A stretch of DNA of 64,000 nt from Abyssisolibacter fermentans. Its GTDB lineage: Bacteria > Bacillota > Clostridia > Tissierellales > MCWD3. The stretch spans positions 58,103 to 122,102 of the forward strand of contig NZ_LOHE01000045.1 of assembly GCF_001559865.1 (NCBI RefSeq), given 5' to 3'. The first letter of the stretch is position 1; every line of letters starts with the position of its first letter. Below the pieces are notes generated by a model. The model was given only the letters and a program-made list of their open reading frames with translations. It had not been told where the DNA came from and did no database searches. Below, in pieces: positions 55,993 through 64,000 of the stretch. The position numbers were made by a program, and so were the translations under genes.

Positions 55993-56018
55993 GAAACTTA
56001 GCTTTATGGCTAAGTTTC
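55993..56018 (+). promoter_or_regulatory. Hairpin between peptide 4 and maturase 2
   Basis: GAAACTTAGC pairs with GCTAAGTTTC around TTTATG. It is the counterpart of 53089-53117: the two stems differ by paired changes (GAGACTTAGC/GCTAAGTCTC versus GAAACTTAGC/GCTAAGTTTC), so the structure is conserved. Confidence 0.6.
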
Positions 56019-56036
56019 AATATTAAGGAGGTATTT

Positions 56037-57821
56037 ATGAAAGTTATATTCGTTAATGCAATAAGTAAATTTAAATATGAAGAATTATATATAGGACCTC
56101 TTTTATTAGCTAAGATATTAAAAGATAATGGATATGAAGCAGAAATAGTAAATTTTTCATATTTGCATAATATAGGAGAATTAAAAAGTAATGTATTTGA
56201 AGATGGAAATACTGCTGAATTGGGTGACTATTTAATAAACAAAGAAGCTGACGTTATAAGTTTTTATACTATGGCAAACTCATATCACTTAAGCCTTGAA
56301 ATAGCTGAGTATATAAGATATAAAACTCCTAATACTAAATTAGTTTTGGGAGGGCCTCAAGCATCAGTTGCAGGGTTTGACTTAATGAGTACTTTTTCAT
56401 TCATAGACCTCATTGGTATAGGAGAAGGAGAAAGTAATATAGTTAATATTATGAGAGGCTTTGAAGGTAAAATGGATTTTTCAAAGATAAAAGGCATAGC
56501 TTATAGAAAAGGATCAGATATTATTATAAATGAAGAAAATGATTTAATACAAGATTTAGATACATTACCGGAAATAGATTATTCATTTATTCCATATATA
56601 GATAAGATGAAATCATTTCCTATTGAAGTTGGTAGAGGATGTCCTTTTGGATGTAAGTATTGTTCGAGTAAAAGTTTCTGGAAACGAAAATTTAGACTAA
56701 AAAGTAATGGCAGAATAATTAGTGAAGTAAAAAATTTGATTGAAAACTATAATATTACTAAGTTTAGTTTTGTACACGATTTGTTTACTGTCAATAAGAA
56801 AAGAATTATAGAGTTTTGTAACAAAATAATTGAAGAAGAATTAGATATTAGATGGACATGTTCAGCTAGAATTGATACTTTAGATAAAGAAATGATAGAA
56901 ATGTTAGTTAAATCAGGATGTACAGGAATATTCATTGGAGTAGAAAGTGGCTCTGCTAGAATGCAAAAATTTATTAATAAAAATCTAAAAATAGATGATG
57001 ATTTTTATGGTAAAATCAGATTACTTACCAAAAGTAATATTAAAGTAACATGTTCATTTATATATGGATTACCTAACGAAGAATTAGAAGATTTAAAAGA
57101 AACTTTTAGAGTTATAAAAAAATTAAGAGATTTGAATGTTGATAAGGTACAATTGCATATTTTTTCAATGGTAAGAGGAACTGAATTTTATACTGAATAT
57201 TCTGATGATATAAGCTTTGATGATAATATAATACCAGATTTTACATATGGTGCTAATATGAAAAGAAATATTAAAATGATAGCTAAGTATCCTAATCTAT
57301 TTTCACATTTTTATACATTAAATAATTCAATAGTTAAAAAGTATCCATACTGCGATATTTTTATGAACAACTACGTTCAAGTTTTATTTAATATGTTTAG
57401 AATAACTTATAACAACTTGATCGAGTTTTTTAATAATGATTTTTTTGATATTTATAATTCATTCTATAGATATCTAGGTAATTACTCAAGAGATTTAGTA
57501 TATTTTAATGAGAATTTAGATGCAGAAGATAAGGATGGTTTGTGCAAAATAACTAATATTTGGAGAGAATATATAAAAAGTTTCGATTTTAAAAAATATG
57601 ATCATATAATAAAGGAAGTTTTTAAATTTGAATATGATGTTAACCAATTTATTATAGAAAAAGAAACTGGTGATGTAATTAAAACATATGATTATGATGT
57701 TTATGATGCAAATAAACAGTGTACAAAATTAGATGAGTATAAAATAAAAGAAACTATTGTTAGAATTTATAAACCTGATGGAGTTTATAAACTACAAAAA
57801 CTTAGAAAGAAAATTTCGTAG
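56037..57821 (+). CDS. B12-binding radical SAM protein 2 (putative peptide maturase)
   Basis: 594 residues, aligned end to end with the product of 53139. The cobalamin fold (LYIGPLLLAKILKDNGYE; GGPQAS), CPFGCKYC (again Cys 202, 206, 209), FVHDLFTVNKKR and the C-terminal YKPDGVYKLQKLRKK are retained, so both copies look functional. The start follows AAGGAGG. The two enzymes differ most in the C-terminal third, which may fit their different peptides. Confidence 0.88.
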   Translation: MKVIFVNAISKFKYEELYIGPLLLAKILKDNGYEAEIVNFSYLHNIGELKSNVFEDGNTAELGDYLINKEADVISFYTMANSYHLSLEIAEYIRYKTPNTKLVLGGPQASVAGFDLMSTFSFIDLIGIGEGESNIVNIMRGFEGKMDFSKIKGIAYRKGSDIIINEENDLIQDLDTLPEIDYSFIPYIDKMKSFPIEVGRGCPFGCKYCSSKSFWKRKFRLKSNGRIISEVKNLIENYNITKFSFVHDLFTVNKKRIIEFCNKIIEEELDIRWTCSARIDTLDKEMIEMLVKSGCTGIFIGVESGSARMQKFINKNLKIDDDFYGKIRLLTKSNIKVTCSFIYGLPNEELEDLKETFRVIKKLRDLNVDKVQLHIFSMVRGTEFYTEYSDDISFDDNIIPDFTYGANMKRNIKMIAKYPNLFSHFYTLNNSIVKKYPYCDIFMNNYVQVLFNMFRITYNNLIEFFNNDFFDIYNSFYRYLGNYSRDLVYFNENLDAEDKDGLCKITNIWREYIKSFDFKKYDHIIKEVFKFEYDVNQFIIEKETGDVIKTYDYDVYDANKQCTKLDEYKIKETIVRIYKPDGVYKLQKLRKKIS

Positions 57822-57998
57822 TATAAATTAAAATAATATTTTTACGTTTGATATATTATTACATTGACAATAGATTAAATTTATGCAATAATATTAAAAA
57901 ATGAATATCAGTACCTTTAATTCAGTTCTGTGAGGCTGACAAGGTTGTGCTTTATACAGTAATATTACTATAACTAGTGTAATTTTATATGTAAATAC

Positions 57999-58034
57999 AA
58001 GGTTTCTTGTCAGTGTGATGAGAAGCCTTTTTTA
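57999..58034 (+). terminator. Terminator after maturase 2
   Basis: AAGGTTTCTT pairs with GAGAAGCCTT, then TTTTT; duplicate of 55165-55199. Confidence 0.75.
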
Positions 58035-58125
58035 AAGCAGAGAATCCAAATGTTGATTTGGTGTGAATTTCTTGCCCCGACGAAAAAACTGAGTAGGAGT
58101 TTTTTATTGTTTCAGGTGCTGATAA
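58030..58125 (+). repeat. Degraded MITE-family relative, copy 5
   Basis: AGCAGAGAATCCAAATGTTG and TTTGGTGTGAATTTCTTGCC resemble the start of copy 4 after the duplicated terminator. It contains no terminal repeats and lies before codB. Confidence 0.45.
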
Positions 58126-58146
58126 ATAGATTTAGGGGGACATAAT

Positions 58147-59409
58147 ATGAAAAACAACATTCAAGATCACGATTTTTCTCTACAAGCAGTACCACAAGAT
58201 AGTAAAAAAGGTTTTTTAGCAATGATGGCGGTTATGTTAGGGTTTACATTTTTCTCTGCTAGCATGTGGACTGGTGGAAGTTTAGGAACAGGATTAAATG
58301 CAAAGGATTTTTTATTATCAGTATTTTTAGGAAATATAATTTTAGGTACTTATACTAGTTTTTTAGCGTATATTGCATCAAAAACAGGTTTATCTACACA
58401 TTTATTAGCAAGATATTCCTTTGGAGAAAAAGGTTCATATTTAGTATCTGCTTTATTAGGAATAACTCAAGTTGGTTGGTTTGGAGTTGGCGTTGCGATG
58501 TTTGCAATACCAGTAAGTAAGGTGACATCAATAAATGTATACGTTTTAATATTTATAGCAGGTATACTTATGACAGCAACAGCGTATTTTGGTATAAAAT
58601 CATTAACTATATTAAGTATTATCGCAGTGCCATCCATAGCATTACTTGGAAGTTTTTCGGTTTTTAAAGCTGTAAGTAGTGTTGGTGGACTTAACGGATT
58701 GTTTGCAATAGAGCCAAAACAAACCTTGAGTATAGGAACAGCTTTAACAATGTGTGTAGGCTCATTTATTAGTGGAGGAACATTAACTCCTGATTTTGCA
58801 AGATTTTCTAAAAATAAAAAAATTGGAGTATTAACTACTTGTACAGCATTTTTTCTGGGAAATTCATTAATGTTTATATTTGGAGCTGTAGGAGCAGCAG
58901 TTACGGGACAAGCAGATATATCAGAGGTTATGTTTTTACAAGGATTAATAATACCTGCAATAATAATATTGGGTTTTAACATTTGGACTACTAATGACAA
59001 CGCGTTATATGCATCTGGCTTAGGATTTTCGAATATAACAAAGCTTCCTAAAAACAAATTAGTTATATTTAATGGTATTATTGGAACGGTTGGAGCAATG
59101 TTTTTGTATAACAATTTTGTAGGATGGCTAACATTCTTGAGTTCATTTATACCTGCTATAGGAGGTATTATAATAGCGGATTATTTTATAGTAAGCAAAG
59201 GTGAATACCAAAATATTGAGGATAAAAGATTTATTAATATAAACTATAAAGCAATAATAACATGGATAATAGGAGTTTTAGCTGCTAAATATTTACCAGG
59301 AATAGCACCAATAAATGCAGTATTAACAGCTTTTGTAGTGTATATACTAGTTATGAAATTATCAAGTACTTACATTAAAGATAGTAGTAATATAAAAGTT
59401 AAAGCTTAG
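58147..59409 (+). CDS. codB: NCS1-family permease, cytosine permease CodB
   Basis: 420 residues, about 12 hydrophobic helices. The start [20 protein letters not shown] and the core [18 protein letters not shown] and [14 protein letters not shown] mark CodB of the NCS1 nucleobase:cation symporters. It is followed after 11 bp by codA. Downstream is a thiamin-pyrimidine operon, so a related pyrimidine (as in CytX) is a possible alternative substrate. Confidence 0.88.
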   Translation: MKNNIQDHDFSLQAVPQDSKKGFLAMMAVMLGFTFFSASMWTGGSLGTGLNAKDFLLSVFLGNIILGTYTSFLAYIASKTGLSTHLLARYSFGEKGSYLVSALLGITQVGWFGVGVAMFAIPVSKVTSINVYVLIFIAGILMTATAYFGIKSLTILSIIAVPSIALLGSFSVFKAVSSVGGLNGLFAIEPKQTLSIGTALTMCVGSFISGGTLTPDFARFSKNKKIGVLTTCTAFFLGNSLMFIFGAVGAAVTGQADISEVMFLQGLIIPAIIILGFNIWTTNDNALYASGLGFSNITKLPKNKLVIFNGIIGTVGAMFLYNNFVGWLTFLSSFIPAIGGIIIADYFIVSKGEYQNIEDKRFININYKAIITWIIGVLAAKYLPGIAPINAVLTAFVVYILVMKLSSTYIKDSSNIKVKA

Positions 59410-59420
59410 GAGTGAAATAT

Positions 59421-60680
59421 ATGTTAATAAAAAATGCAAGATTGGAAGGTATAGATGAATTTCAGGATATTTTAATAAATGATGGCATTATAAAAGATAT
59501 TGATAATGTTATAGAATGTGAAGATAGAAAAGTTATAGATGCTAAGGGTGGCATTGTATTGCCGCCTTTTGTAGAGCCACATATACATCTAGACACTACA
59601 TTAACAGCAGGAGAGCCTAGATGGAACCAAAGTGGTACTCTTTTTGAAGGTATAGAATGTTGGGCAGAAAGAAAAAAATTTTTATCGACTGAAGATGTAA
59701 AAAAAAGGGCAAAAAAAGCAATTAAATGGCAAGTTGCAGGGGGTATTCAGTTTATTAGAACTCATGTAGACGTAACAGATCCAAATCTTACAGCTTTAAA
59801 AGCTTTGCTTGAATTAAAAGAAGAATTGAAGGATTATATAACACTGCAAATAGTTGCTTTTCCTCAAGAAGGAATATTATCATATCCTAATGGACTAAAA
59901 TTACTAGAAGAAGCTATGAAATTAGGAGCAGATGTAATAGGAGCAATACCGCATTTTGAATTTACTAGAGAATATGGTGTTGAATCAATAGAGCAGATGT
60001 TTAAATTAGCTATAAAATACAATTCATTGGTTGATGTACACTGTGATGAAATAGATGACGAACAATCAAGATTTATTGAGGTCTTAGCAACTAAAGCATA
60101 TGAATATGGTATAGGTGAAAAGGTTACAGCAAGTCATACTACAGCTATGCATTCATATAATGATGCTTATACATATAAGTTGTTTAGATTGTTAAAGATG
60201 TCAAATATAAATTTTGTATCAAATCCATTAGTTAACATACATTTACAAGGAAGATTTGATACATATCCTAAGAGAAGAGGTATTACAAGAGTTAAAGAGT
60301 TATTACAATCAGATATAAATGTTTGCTTTGGACATGATGATATATTTGATCCGTGGTATCCTTTGGGGACAGGTAATATGCTTCAAGTGCTTCATATGGG
60401 ACTACATATATGTCAAATAATGGGCTTTAATGATATAAACAGTTCAATAAAATTGATAACTGATAATAGTGCTAAAGCTTTAAACATAAGTGATTATGGT
60501 ATAGAAAAAGGGAAAAAAGCAAATATGATAATCTTGCCAGCTGAGAATCCTTATGACGCAATTAGGAGACAGGTAAAAGTAACGTATTCTATTAGAGAAG
60601 GTAAAGTTATATCTAAAACCGTTCCAAGTGAGACCACTGTTTTCATTGAAAACGAGGAGCAGATAGATTTTAGCAAGTAA
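59421..60680 (+). CDS. codA: Cytosine deaminase (amidohydrolase)
   Basis: 419 residues of the amidohydrolase superfamily. Metal ligands: PHIHLDTT (first His pair), [14 protein letters not shown] (His and catalytic Glu), SHTTAMHS (His) and [14 protein letters not shown] (Asp), in the order seen in E. coli CodA. It converts cytosine to uracil. Start at ATG 59421, eight bases after AGGAG; the earlier GTG touches the ribosome site. Same operon as codB. Confidence 0.92.
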   Translation: MLIKNARLEGIDEFQDILINDGIIKDIDNVIECEDRKVIDAKGGIVLPPFVEPHIHLDTTLTAGEPRWNQSGTLFEGIECWAERKKFLSTEDVKKRAKKAIKWQVAGGIQFIRTHVDVTDPNLTALKALLELKEELKDYITLQIVAFPQEGILSYPNGLKLLEEAMKLGADVIGAIPHFEFTREYGVESIEQMFKLAIKYNSLVDVHCDEIDDEQSRFIEVLATKAYEYGIGEKVTASHTTAMHSYNDAYTYKLFRLLKMSNINFVSNPLVNIHLQGRFDTYPKRRGITRVKELLQSDINVCFGHDDIFDPWYPLGTGNMLQVLHMGLHICQIMGFNDINSSIKLITDNSAKALNISDYGIEKGKKANMIILPAENPYDAIRRQVKVTYSIREGKVISKTVPSETTVFIENEEQIDFSK

Positions 60681-60782
60681 TATATGTTTGTATTTAGGTT
60701 TATTTTGTCAAGAATCAATAAAGGAAGATGAAGAAGCTTTACCATTTAATGGTGTAAAGTTTTAAATTAAAAAAATAAAATA

Positions 60783-60811
60783 TTGACTATTTCATAATAA
60801 AAGTATAAAAT
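60783..60811 (+). promoter_or_regulatory. Sigma-A promoter of the thiamin operon
   Basis: TTGACT (60783-60788), 17 bases, TAAAAT (60806-60811), about 29 bases before the riboswitch. Confidence 0.6.
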
Positions 60812-60839
60812 GTTTGTGGAAATGAAAAGAATAAAAGTT

Positions 60840-60933
60840 AACTGGGGAGCTGGAAATACTAGGCTGAGAGGAAACTATAATGTTTCGACCCATATAACCT
60901 GAACTGGGTAATGCTAGCGAAGGGAGTTATTAA
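60840..60933 (+). promoter_or_regulatory. TPP riboswitch (THI element)
   Basis: The conserved blocks of the thiamin pyrophosphate aptamer are present in order: ACTGGGGAGC, GGCTGAGAGGAAACT, CGACCCATATAACCTGAACT and GGGTAATGCTAGCGAAGGGA. When TPP binds, the terminator at 60951 should form and shut off the four downstream genes; the 3' GAAGGGA can otherwise pair with TCCCTT of the terminator. Confidence 0.95.
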
Positions 60934-60950
60934 GATATTGATTAATTAAT

Positions 60951-60985
60951 CCCTTTACCAAGTAGGTAATAGGGTTTTATTTTTT
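60951..60985 (+). terminator. Riboswitch-controlled terminator
   Basis: CCCTTTACC pairs with GGTAATAGGG around AAGTA, then TTTTATTTTTT. It is the expression platform of the TPP riboswitch, 32 bp before the first gene. Confidence 0.85.
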
Positions 60986-61016
60986 GCAAAGAAGAAAAAT
61001 ATAAGGAGTTGAGAAA

Positions 61017-61307
61017 ATGGCAAAAGTCAATGTAAGCTTACAGGTATTACCATGTGTACCAGAAGCACAAATTTATGATGTAGTTGACAAGGTTATAGAT
61101 TATATAGATTCGTGTGGCGTTGAATATGAAGTGGGACCAATGGAAACAACTATGGAAGGTGAGTATGATAAATTAATGGCTATAGTTAAAGAAGCGCAAG
61201 AAATTTGTATAAGAGAAGGGTCTTCAAGAGTTGTATCAGTAATAAAGATCGACTATAAGCCAGAAGGTGTGACAATGAATGAAAAAACATACAAGTATAG
61301 AGGATAA
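61017..61307 (+). CDS. Thiamin-binding MTH1187/YkoF-like protein
   Basis: 96 residues: KVNVSLQVLPCVPEAQIYDVVDKVI and VGPMETTMEGEYDKLM are typical of the small DUF77/MTH1187 proteins that bind thiamin or its pyrimidine. First gene of the TPP-controlled operon; RBS AAGGAG seven bases upstream. The permease gene begins inside it (29-base overlap). Confidence 0.88.
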   Translation: MAKVNVSLQVLPCVPEAQIYDVVDKVIDYIDSCGVEYEVGPMETTMEGEYDKLMAIVKEAQEICIREGSSRVVSVIKIDYKPEGVTMNEKTYKYRG

Positions 61308-62040
61308 AGTTATACCAATAATTTTTATAGGTATAATAATATTATTATGGCATATTAGTGTTAGTTATGGTTACATTCAACCATATATGTTACCTTTACC
61401 TAAAGATGTCATAATTACATTCTTTAAGATACTTCCTGAGTGTAAAGAACATATATTAGTAACCGTTCAAGAAGCAGTATATGGATTACTAATAGCTGTA
61501 GTATTTTCAATAATACTAGCATCATTAATGGATAATATTAAAATTTTAAGGAAAGCAATATACCCAGTGTTAGTTATATCTCAGACAATACCAGTTATAG
61601 TTTTATCTCCACTGTTTGCAGTGTGGTTTGGAATGTATATGCTTCCTAAGGTTATAATGGTTGTAATAGTATGTTTTTTTCCTATAGTAATAAGTCTTTT
61701 AGAAGGACTTGAATCAGTTGATGAAGATTTAATTAACATGATGAAATCAATGGGGGCTTCAAAGTTTAAAATATTTACTTTGGTAAAATTTCCAGCATCA
61801 ATGGTAAACTTTTTTTCAGGCTTAAAGGTAGCTGCAACATATAGTTTTATGGGTGCAATTATTGGAGAGTGGATGGGTGGCAAAGCAGGTTTAGGTTTAT
61901 ATATACTAAGAGTAAAAAAATCATTTTTAGTAGATAAACTTTTTGCAGCAATTTTGTTAATAATAATATTTAGTATGATGATCTTTAAAATAATATCATA
62001 TATGCAGTATAGATTCATGCCATGGACAAGAGAAAAATAA
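61279..62040 (+). CDS. thiX: ABC transporter permease (thiamin precursor)
   Basis: 253 residues, six hydrophobic helices of the BPD_transp_1 type; the EAA-like loop is MMKSMGASKFKIFTLVKFPASM. It pairs with a NMT1/THI5-type binding protein and an ATPase downstream, as in ThiXYZ systems that import N-formyl-aminopyrimidine or HMP for thiamin salvage. Start at 61279 following AAGGTG, translationally coupled to the upstream gene. Confidence 0.87.
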   Translation: MKKHTSIEDKVIPIIFIGIIILLWHISVSYGYIQPYMLPLPKDVIITFFKILPECKEHILVTVQEAVYGLLIAVVFSIILASLMDNIKILRKAIYPVLVISQTIPVIVLSPLFAVWFGMYMLPKVIMVVIVCFFPIVISLLEGLESVDEDLINMMKSMGASKFKIFTLVKFPASMVNFFSGLKVAATYSFMGAIIGEWMGGKAGLGLYILRVKKSFLVDKLFAAILLIIIFSMMIFKIISYMQYRFMPWTREK

Positions 62041-62054
62041 TAGGAGGAATTAAA

Positions 62055-63062
62055 ATGAAGAAAATAATAATATTAATGTTATGTTTTATGTTATCAGTGA
62101 ATGTTATAGGGTGTCAATCAGATGAACCAAGTGAACCAAATGATCAGGGAGCTGAAAAGCTTGAAAAAGTAACTTTTATATTAGACTGGCTGCCAAATAC
62201 TAATCATACTGGTATATATACAGCTATAGAAAAAGGCTATTTTACTGAAGAAGGTTTAGAAATAGAAATTATCCAACCAACAGATGTTGATGTAAATACA
62301 TTAGTAGGTGCAGGGCAAGGAGATTTGGGAGTTAGCTTTCAAGAACAGATTACTATGGCAAGAACTGCTAAAAACCCAATACCTCTAGTAGCTGTAGCTG
62401 CAATAATTCAGCATAATACTTCTGGGTTTGCTGCACCAATAGATAAAAATATAAATTCACCAAAAGATTTTGAAGGAAAGAAATATGGTGGATGGGGTAC
62501 TGAATTAGAAACAGCTTTCTTAAAAACCTTAATGAAAAAAGATGGAGCTGATTTTGATAAAATAGAAATATTTGATGTAACAGGTCAAGACTTCTTTATG
62601 AGCGTTAAAAATGATGTGGATTTCAGATGGATATTCTATGGTTGGGATGGAATAGCAGCACAGGTTAAAAATTTCCCAATAAGTTTTATTAAATTACAAG
62701 ATGTAGATCCTAGATTGGATTTTTATACACCAGTGCTAGTTACAAATGAAAATATGATTAAAAATAAACCAGATGTAATAAGAAAGTTTTTAAGAGCAGC
62801 AAAGAAAGGATATGAATATGCAATTGAAAATCCAGATAAAGCTGTTGAAGACTTATTGAAACATGCACCAGAGACTGATAAAGATATAGCGATAAAGAGT
62901 CAAGAATATTTAGCCAAAGAATATAAAAAAGGTAACGAAAGATGGGGCGAAATGAAGCTTGATACATGGAAAAATTTCGGCCAGTGGATGTATGAAAACA
63001 ACTTATTACAAAATGAATTCAATGCAGAAGAGGCGTTTACAAATGAGTTTTTGCCAGAATAA
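62055..63062 (+). CDS. thiY: NMT1/THI5-like substrate-binding lipoprotein (pyrimidine)
   Basis: 335 residues. Lipoprotein signal with lipobox VIGC (Cys at about residue 17). The ligand-binding signature LDWLPNTNHTGIYTAIEKGYF is that of ThiY and yeast THI5. It delivers a thiamin pyrimidine to the permease. The start at 62055 follows GGAGG; the longer frame is rejected. The ATPase gene overlaps its end by 20 bases. Confidence 0.92.
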   Translation: MKKIIILMLCFMLSVNVIGCQSDEPSEPNDQGAEKLEKVTFILDWLPNTNHTGIYTAIEKGYFTEEGLEIEIIQPTDVDVNTLVGAGQGDLGVSFQEQITMARTAKNPIPLVAVAAIIQHNTSGFAAPIDKNINSPKDFEGKKYGGWGTELETAFLKTLMKKDGADFDKIEIFDVTGQDFFMSVKNDVDFRWIFYGWDGIAAQVKNFPISFIKLQDVDPRLDFYTPVLVTNENMIKNKPDVIRKFLRAAKKGYEYAIENPDKAVEDLLKHAPETDKDIAIKSQEYLAKEYKKGNERWGEMKLDTWKNFGQWMYENNLLQNEFNAEEAFTNEFLPE

Positions 63063-63789
63063 GTTAGAAGTAGTAGGATTAAATAAATCATTTGAAAATA
63101 TAAATGTTGTAGATAATATTAGTTTTTATATTGGGGAAAATGAGTTTGTAGCTTTAGTTGGACCCAGTGGATGTGGTAAAAGTACTATATTTAATATGAT
63201 ATCCGGGCTGTTAATGCCTGATAATGGAAAAATAATAATTGATGGCAAGGACTATACAGGAAAGACAGGTAGAGTAAGTTACATGTATCAAAAAGACTTA
63301 TTATTGCCCTGGAAAAGAATTATAGACAATGCTACATTACCTTTAGTTGTAAATGGTATGAGTAAAAAGAAGGCTAGAGAAGAGGTAATAAAGTATTTTA
63401 AAATATTTGGACTAGAAGGATTTGAAAATAAATATCCATTTCAATTATCAGGAGGTATGAGACAAAGAGCAGCATTAATGAGAACTTACATGAGTTTTAA
63501 AGATATAATACTTTTAGATGAACCTTTTGGGAGGTTAGATGCAATAACTAAACGTAATATGCAATCTTGGCTAATGGAAGTATTTAATGATTTAAAAGCA
63601 TCTGTGATTTTTATAACTCATGATATTGAAGAAGCAATATTTTTAGCTGATAGGATATATATTTTATCTGATAGACCAACTAAAATTAAAGAAGAAATTA
63701 ATGTTAATATAAAAAGACCAAGAGAAAGTAATATAATTATATCTCATGAATTTAATGATATTAAAGCTGGTATTTTAGACATATTGTAA
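63043..63789 (+). CDS. thiZ: ABC transporter ATP-binding protein (thiamin precursor)
   Basis: 248 residues: Walker A VGPSGCGKST, signature LSGGMRQRAALMRT, Walker B IILLDEPFGRLDA, H-loop FITHDIEEAI. It is of the nitrate/taurine-type ATPases. The start at ATG 63043 lies inside the thiY end; the longer frame from 62959 lacks support. Last gene of the TPP-controlled operon. Confidence 0.9.
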   Translation: MSFCQNKLEVVGLNKSFENINVVDNISFYIGENEFVALVGPSGCGKSTIFNMISGLLMPDNGKIIIDGKDYTGKTGRVSYMYQKDLLLPWKRIIDNATLPLVVNGMSKKKAREEVIKYFKIFGLEGFENKYPFQLSGGMRQRAALMRTYMSFKDIILLDEPFGRLDAITKRNMQSWLMEVFNDLKASVIFITHDIEEAIFLADRIYILSDRPTKIKEEINVNIKRPRESNIIISHEFNDIKAGILDIL

Positions 63790-63797
63790 AGCACCAA

Positions 63798-63829
63798 AAG
63801 GAGCGATTTAATTGAAATCGCTCCTTAAT
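63798..63829 (+). terminator. Rho-independent terminator of the thi operon
   Basis: AAGGAGCGATTT pairs with AAATCGCTCCTT around AATTG. The group II intron begins four bases later. Confidence 0.75.
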
Positions 63830-63833
63830 TTAT

Positions 63834-64000
63834 GTGTGCCCAGCATGGGCATAATCTATAGGGTGAAAGTCCCGAACACCGAAGGTGATTAGGTGTTAGC
63901 CAAGAGCAAGGGTGTCCACCGTGAGGTGGAATCTGAAGGAAGCTGGAGGCAAATTTCCGGTCTGAGGAATACGAATCACATATGAGGCTGAATATAGTTG
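63834..64000 (+). mobile_element. Group II intron, 5' part of domain I (continues beyond window)
   Basis: The sequence begins GTGTGCCCAGCATGGGCAT (GUGYG 5' end), followed by GGGTGAAAGTCCCGAAC, CAAGGGTGTCCACCGTGAGG and TCTGAAGGAAGCTGGAGGC, the typical opening of a bacterial group II intron domain I. The reverse transcriptase/maturase gene should lie outside the window. Its position directly after a terminator hairpin recalls class C introns, but the class cannot be set from this piece. Confidence 0.85.

Overview
The window is AT-rich DNA from an anaerobic, endospore-forming member of the Clostridia. The evidence for this is a reverse rubrerythrin beside a Fur/PerR-type repressor, a complete GerA-type spore germination operon, CD1871A- and CD3324-type small proteins, a CBS/DRTGG-type family II pyrophosphatase, a selenocysteine-type UGA and ferredoxin-like proteins. 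No rRNA, tRNA or CRISPR array was found. Species and genus cannot be named from the sequence alone.

Layout. 0-1 kb: end of a Fur-family repressor and a rubrerythrin. 1-3.7 kb: a two-gene AAA ATPase + TOPRIM module, a defence-like pair, bracketed by two imperfect ~120 bp direct repeats. 3.7-10.6 kb: a SHOCT protein, an ECF sigma/anti-sigma pair and a gerA-gerC-gerB operon. 10.6-16.2 kb: gene remnants, a stalk-domain secreted protein, a DUF4440-like gene split by a 162 bp MITE, and small housekeeping-type genes. 16.6-18.9 kb: a thiol redox operon (TlpA-like protein, CD1871A peptide, polyferredoxin membrane protein, and a second TlpA-like lipoprotein whose CxxC motif reads UxxC through an in-frame TGA followed by a SECIS-like hairpin). 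19-21.5 kb: a two-component system just behind a second MITE. 21.6-27 kb: a sulfur amino acid module (FNT channel with a near-perfect sigma-54 promoter, TyrR-like enhancer-binding protein, methionine gamma-lyase-like enzyme, NhaC/MetT-like transporter). 27-36.6 kb: pyrophosphatase, NlpC/P60 hydrolase, UvrD-like helicase, glycerol kinase, topoisomerase III.

37-42 kb: a small RiPP-like locus (25-residue peptide, PqqD-like RRE protein, CPBP protease, three-gene ABC exporter), with no obvious tailoring enzyme, followed by CYTH and Nudix genes. 42.8-52.4 kb: phosphatases, transporters, RecQ, ferredoxin and two polyamine genes (Orn/Lys/Arg-type decarboxylase and speD). 52.5-58 kb: a duplicated peptide + B12-dependent radical SAM locus with four precursor-like peptides sharing the leader NNYEVV(E/D)E(M/L)T, one of them broken; this is the most likely undescribed system here. 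58-63.8 kb: codB-codA, then a TPP riboswitch controlling a thiamin-pyrimidine ABC transporter. The right edge enters a group II intron.

Non-coding structure is prominent. A non-autonomous repeat family (TIR CCC(A/T)GATTATTCATA, TTAAA target duplication, internal AGGCATACCAA palindrome) has two intact copies and several degraded relatives, and conserved hairpins sit between the peptide genes and their maturase genes.
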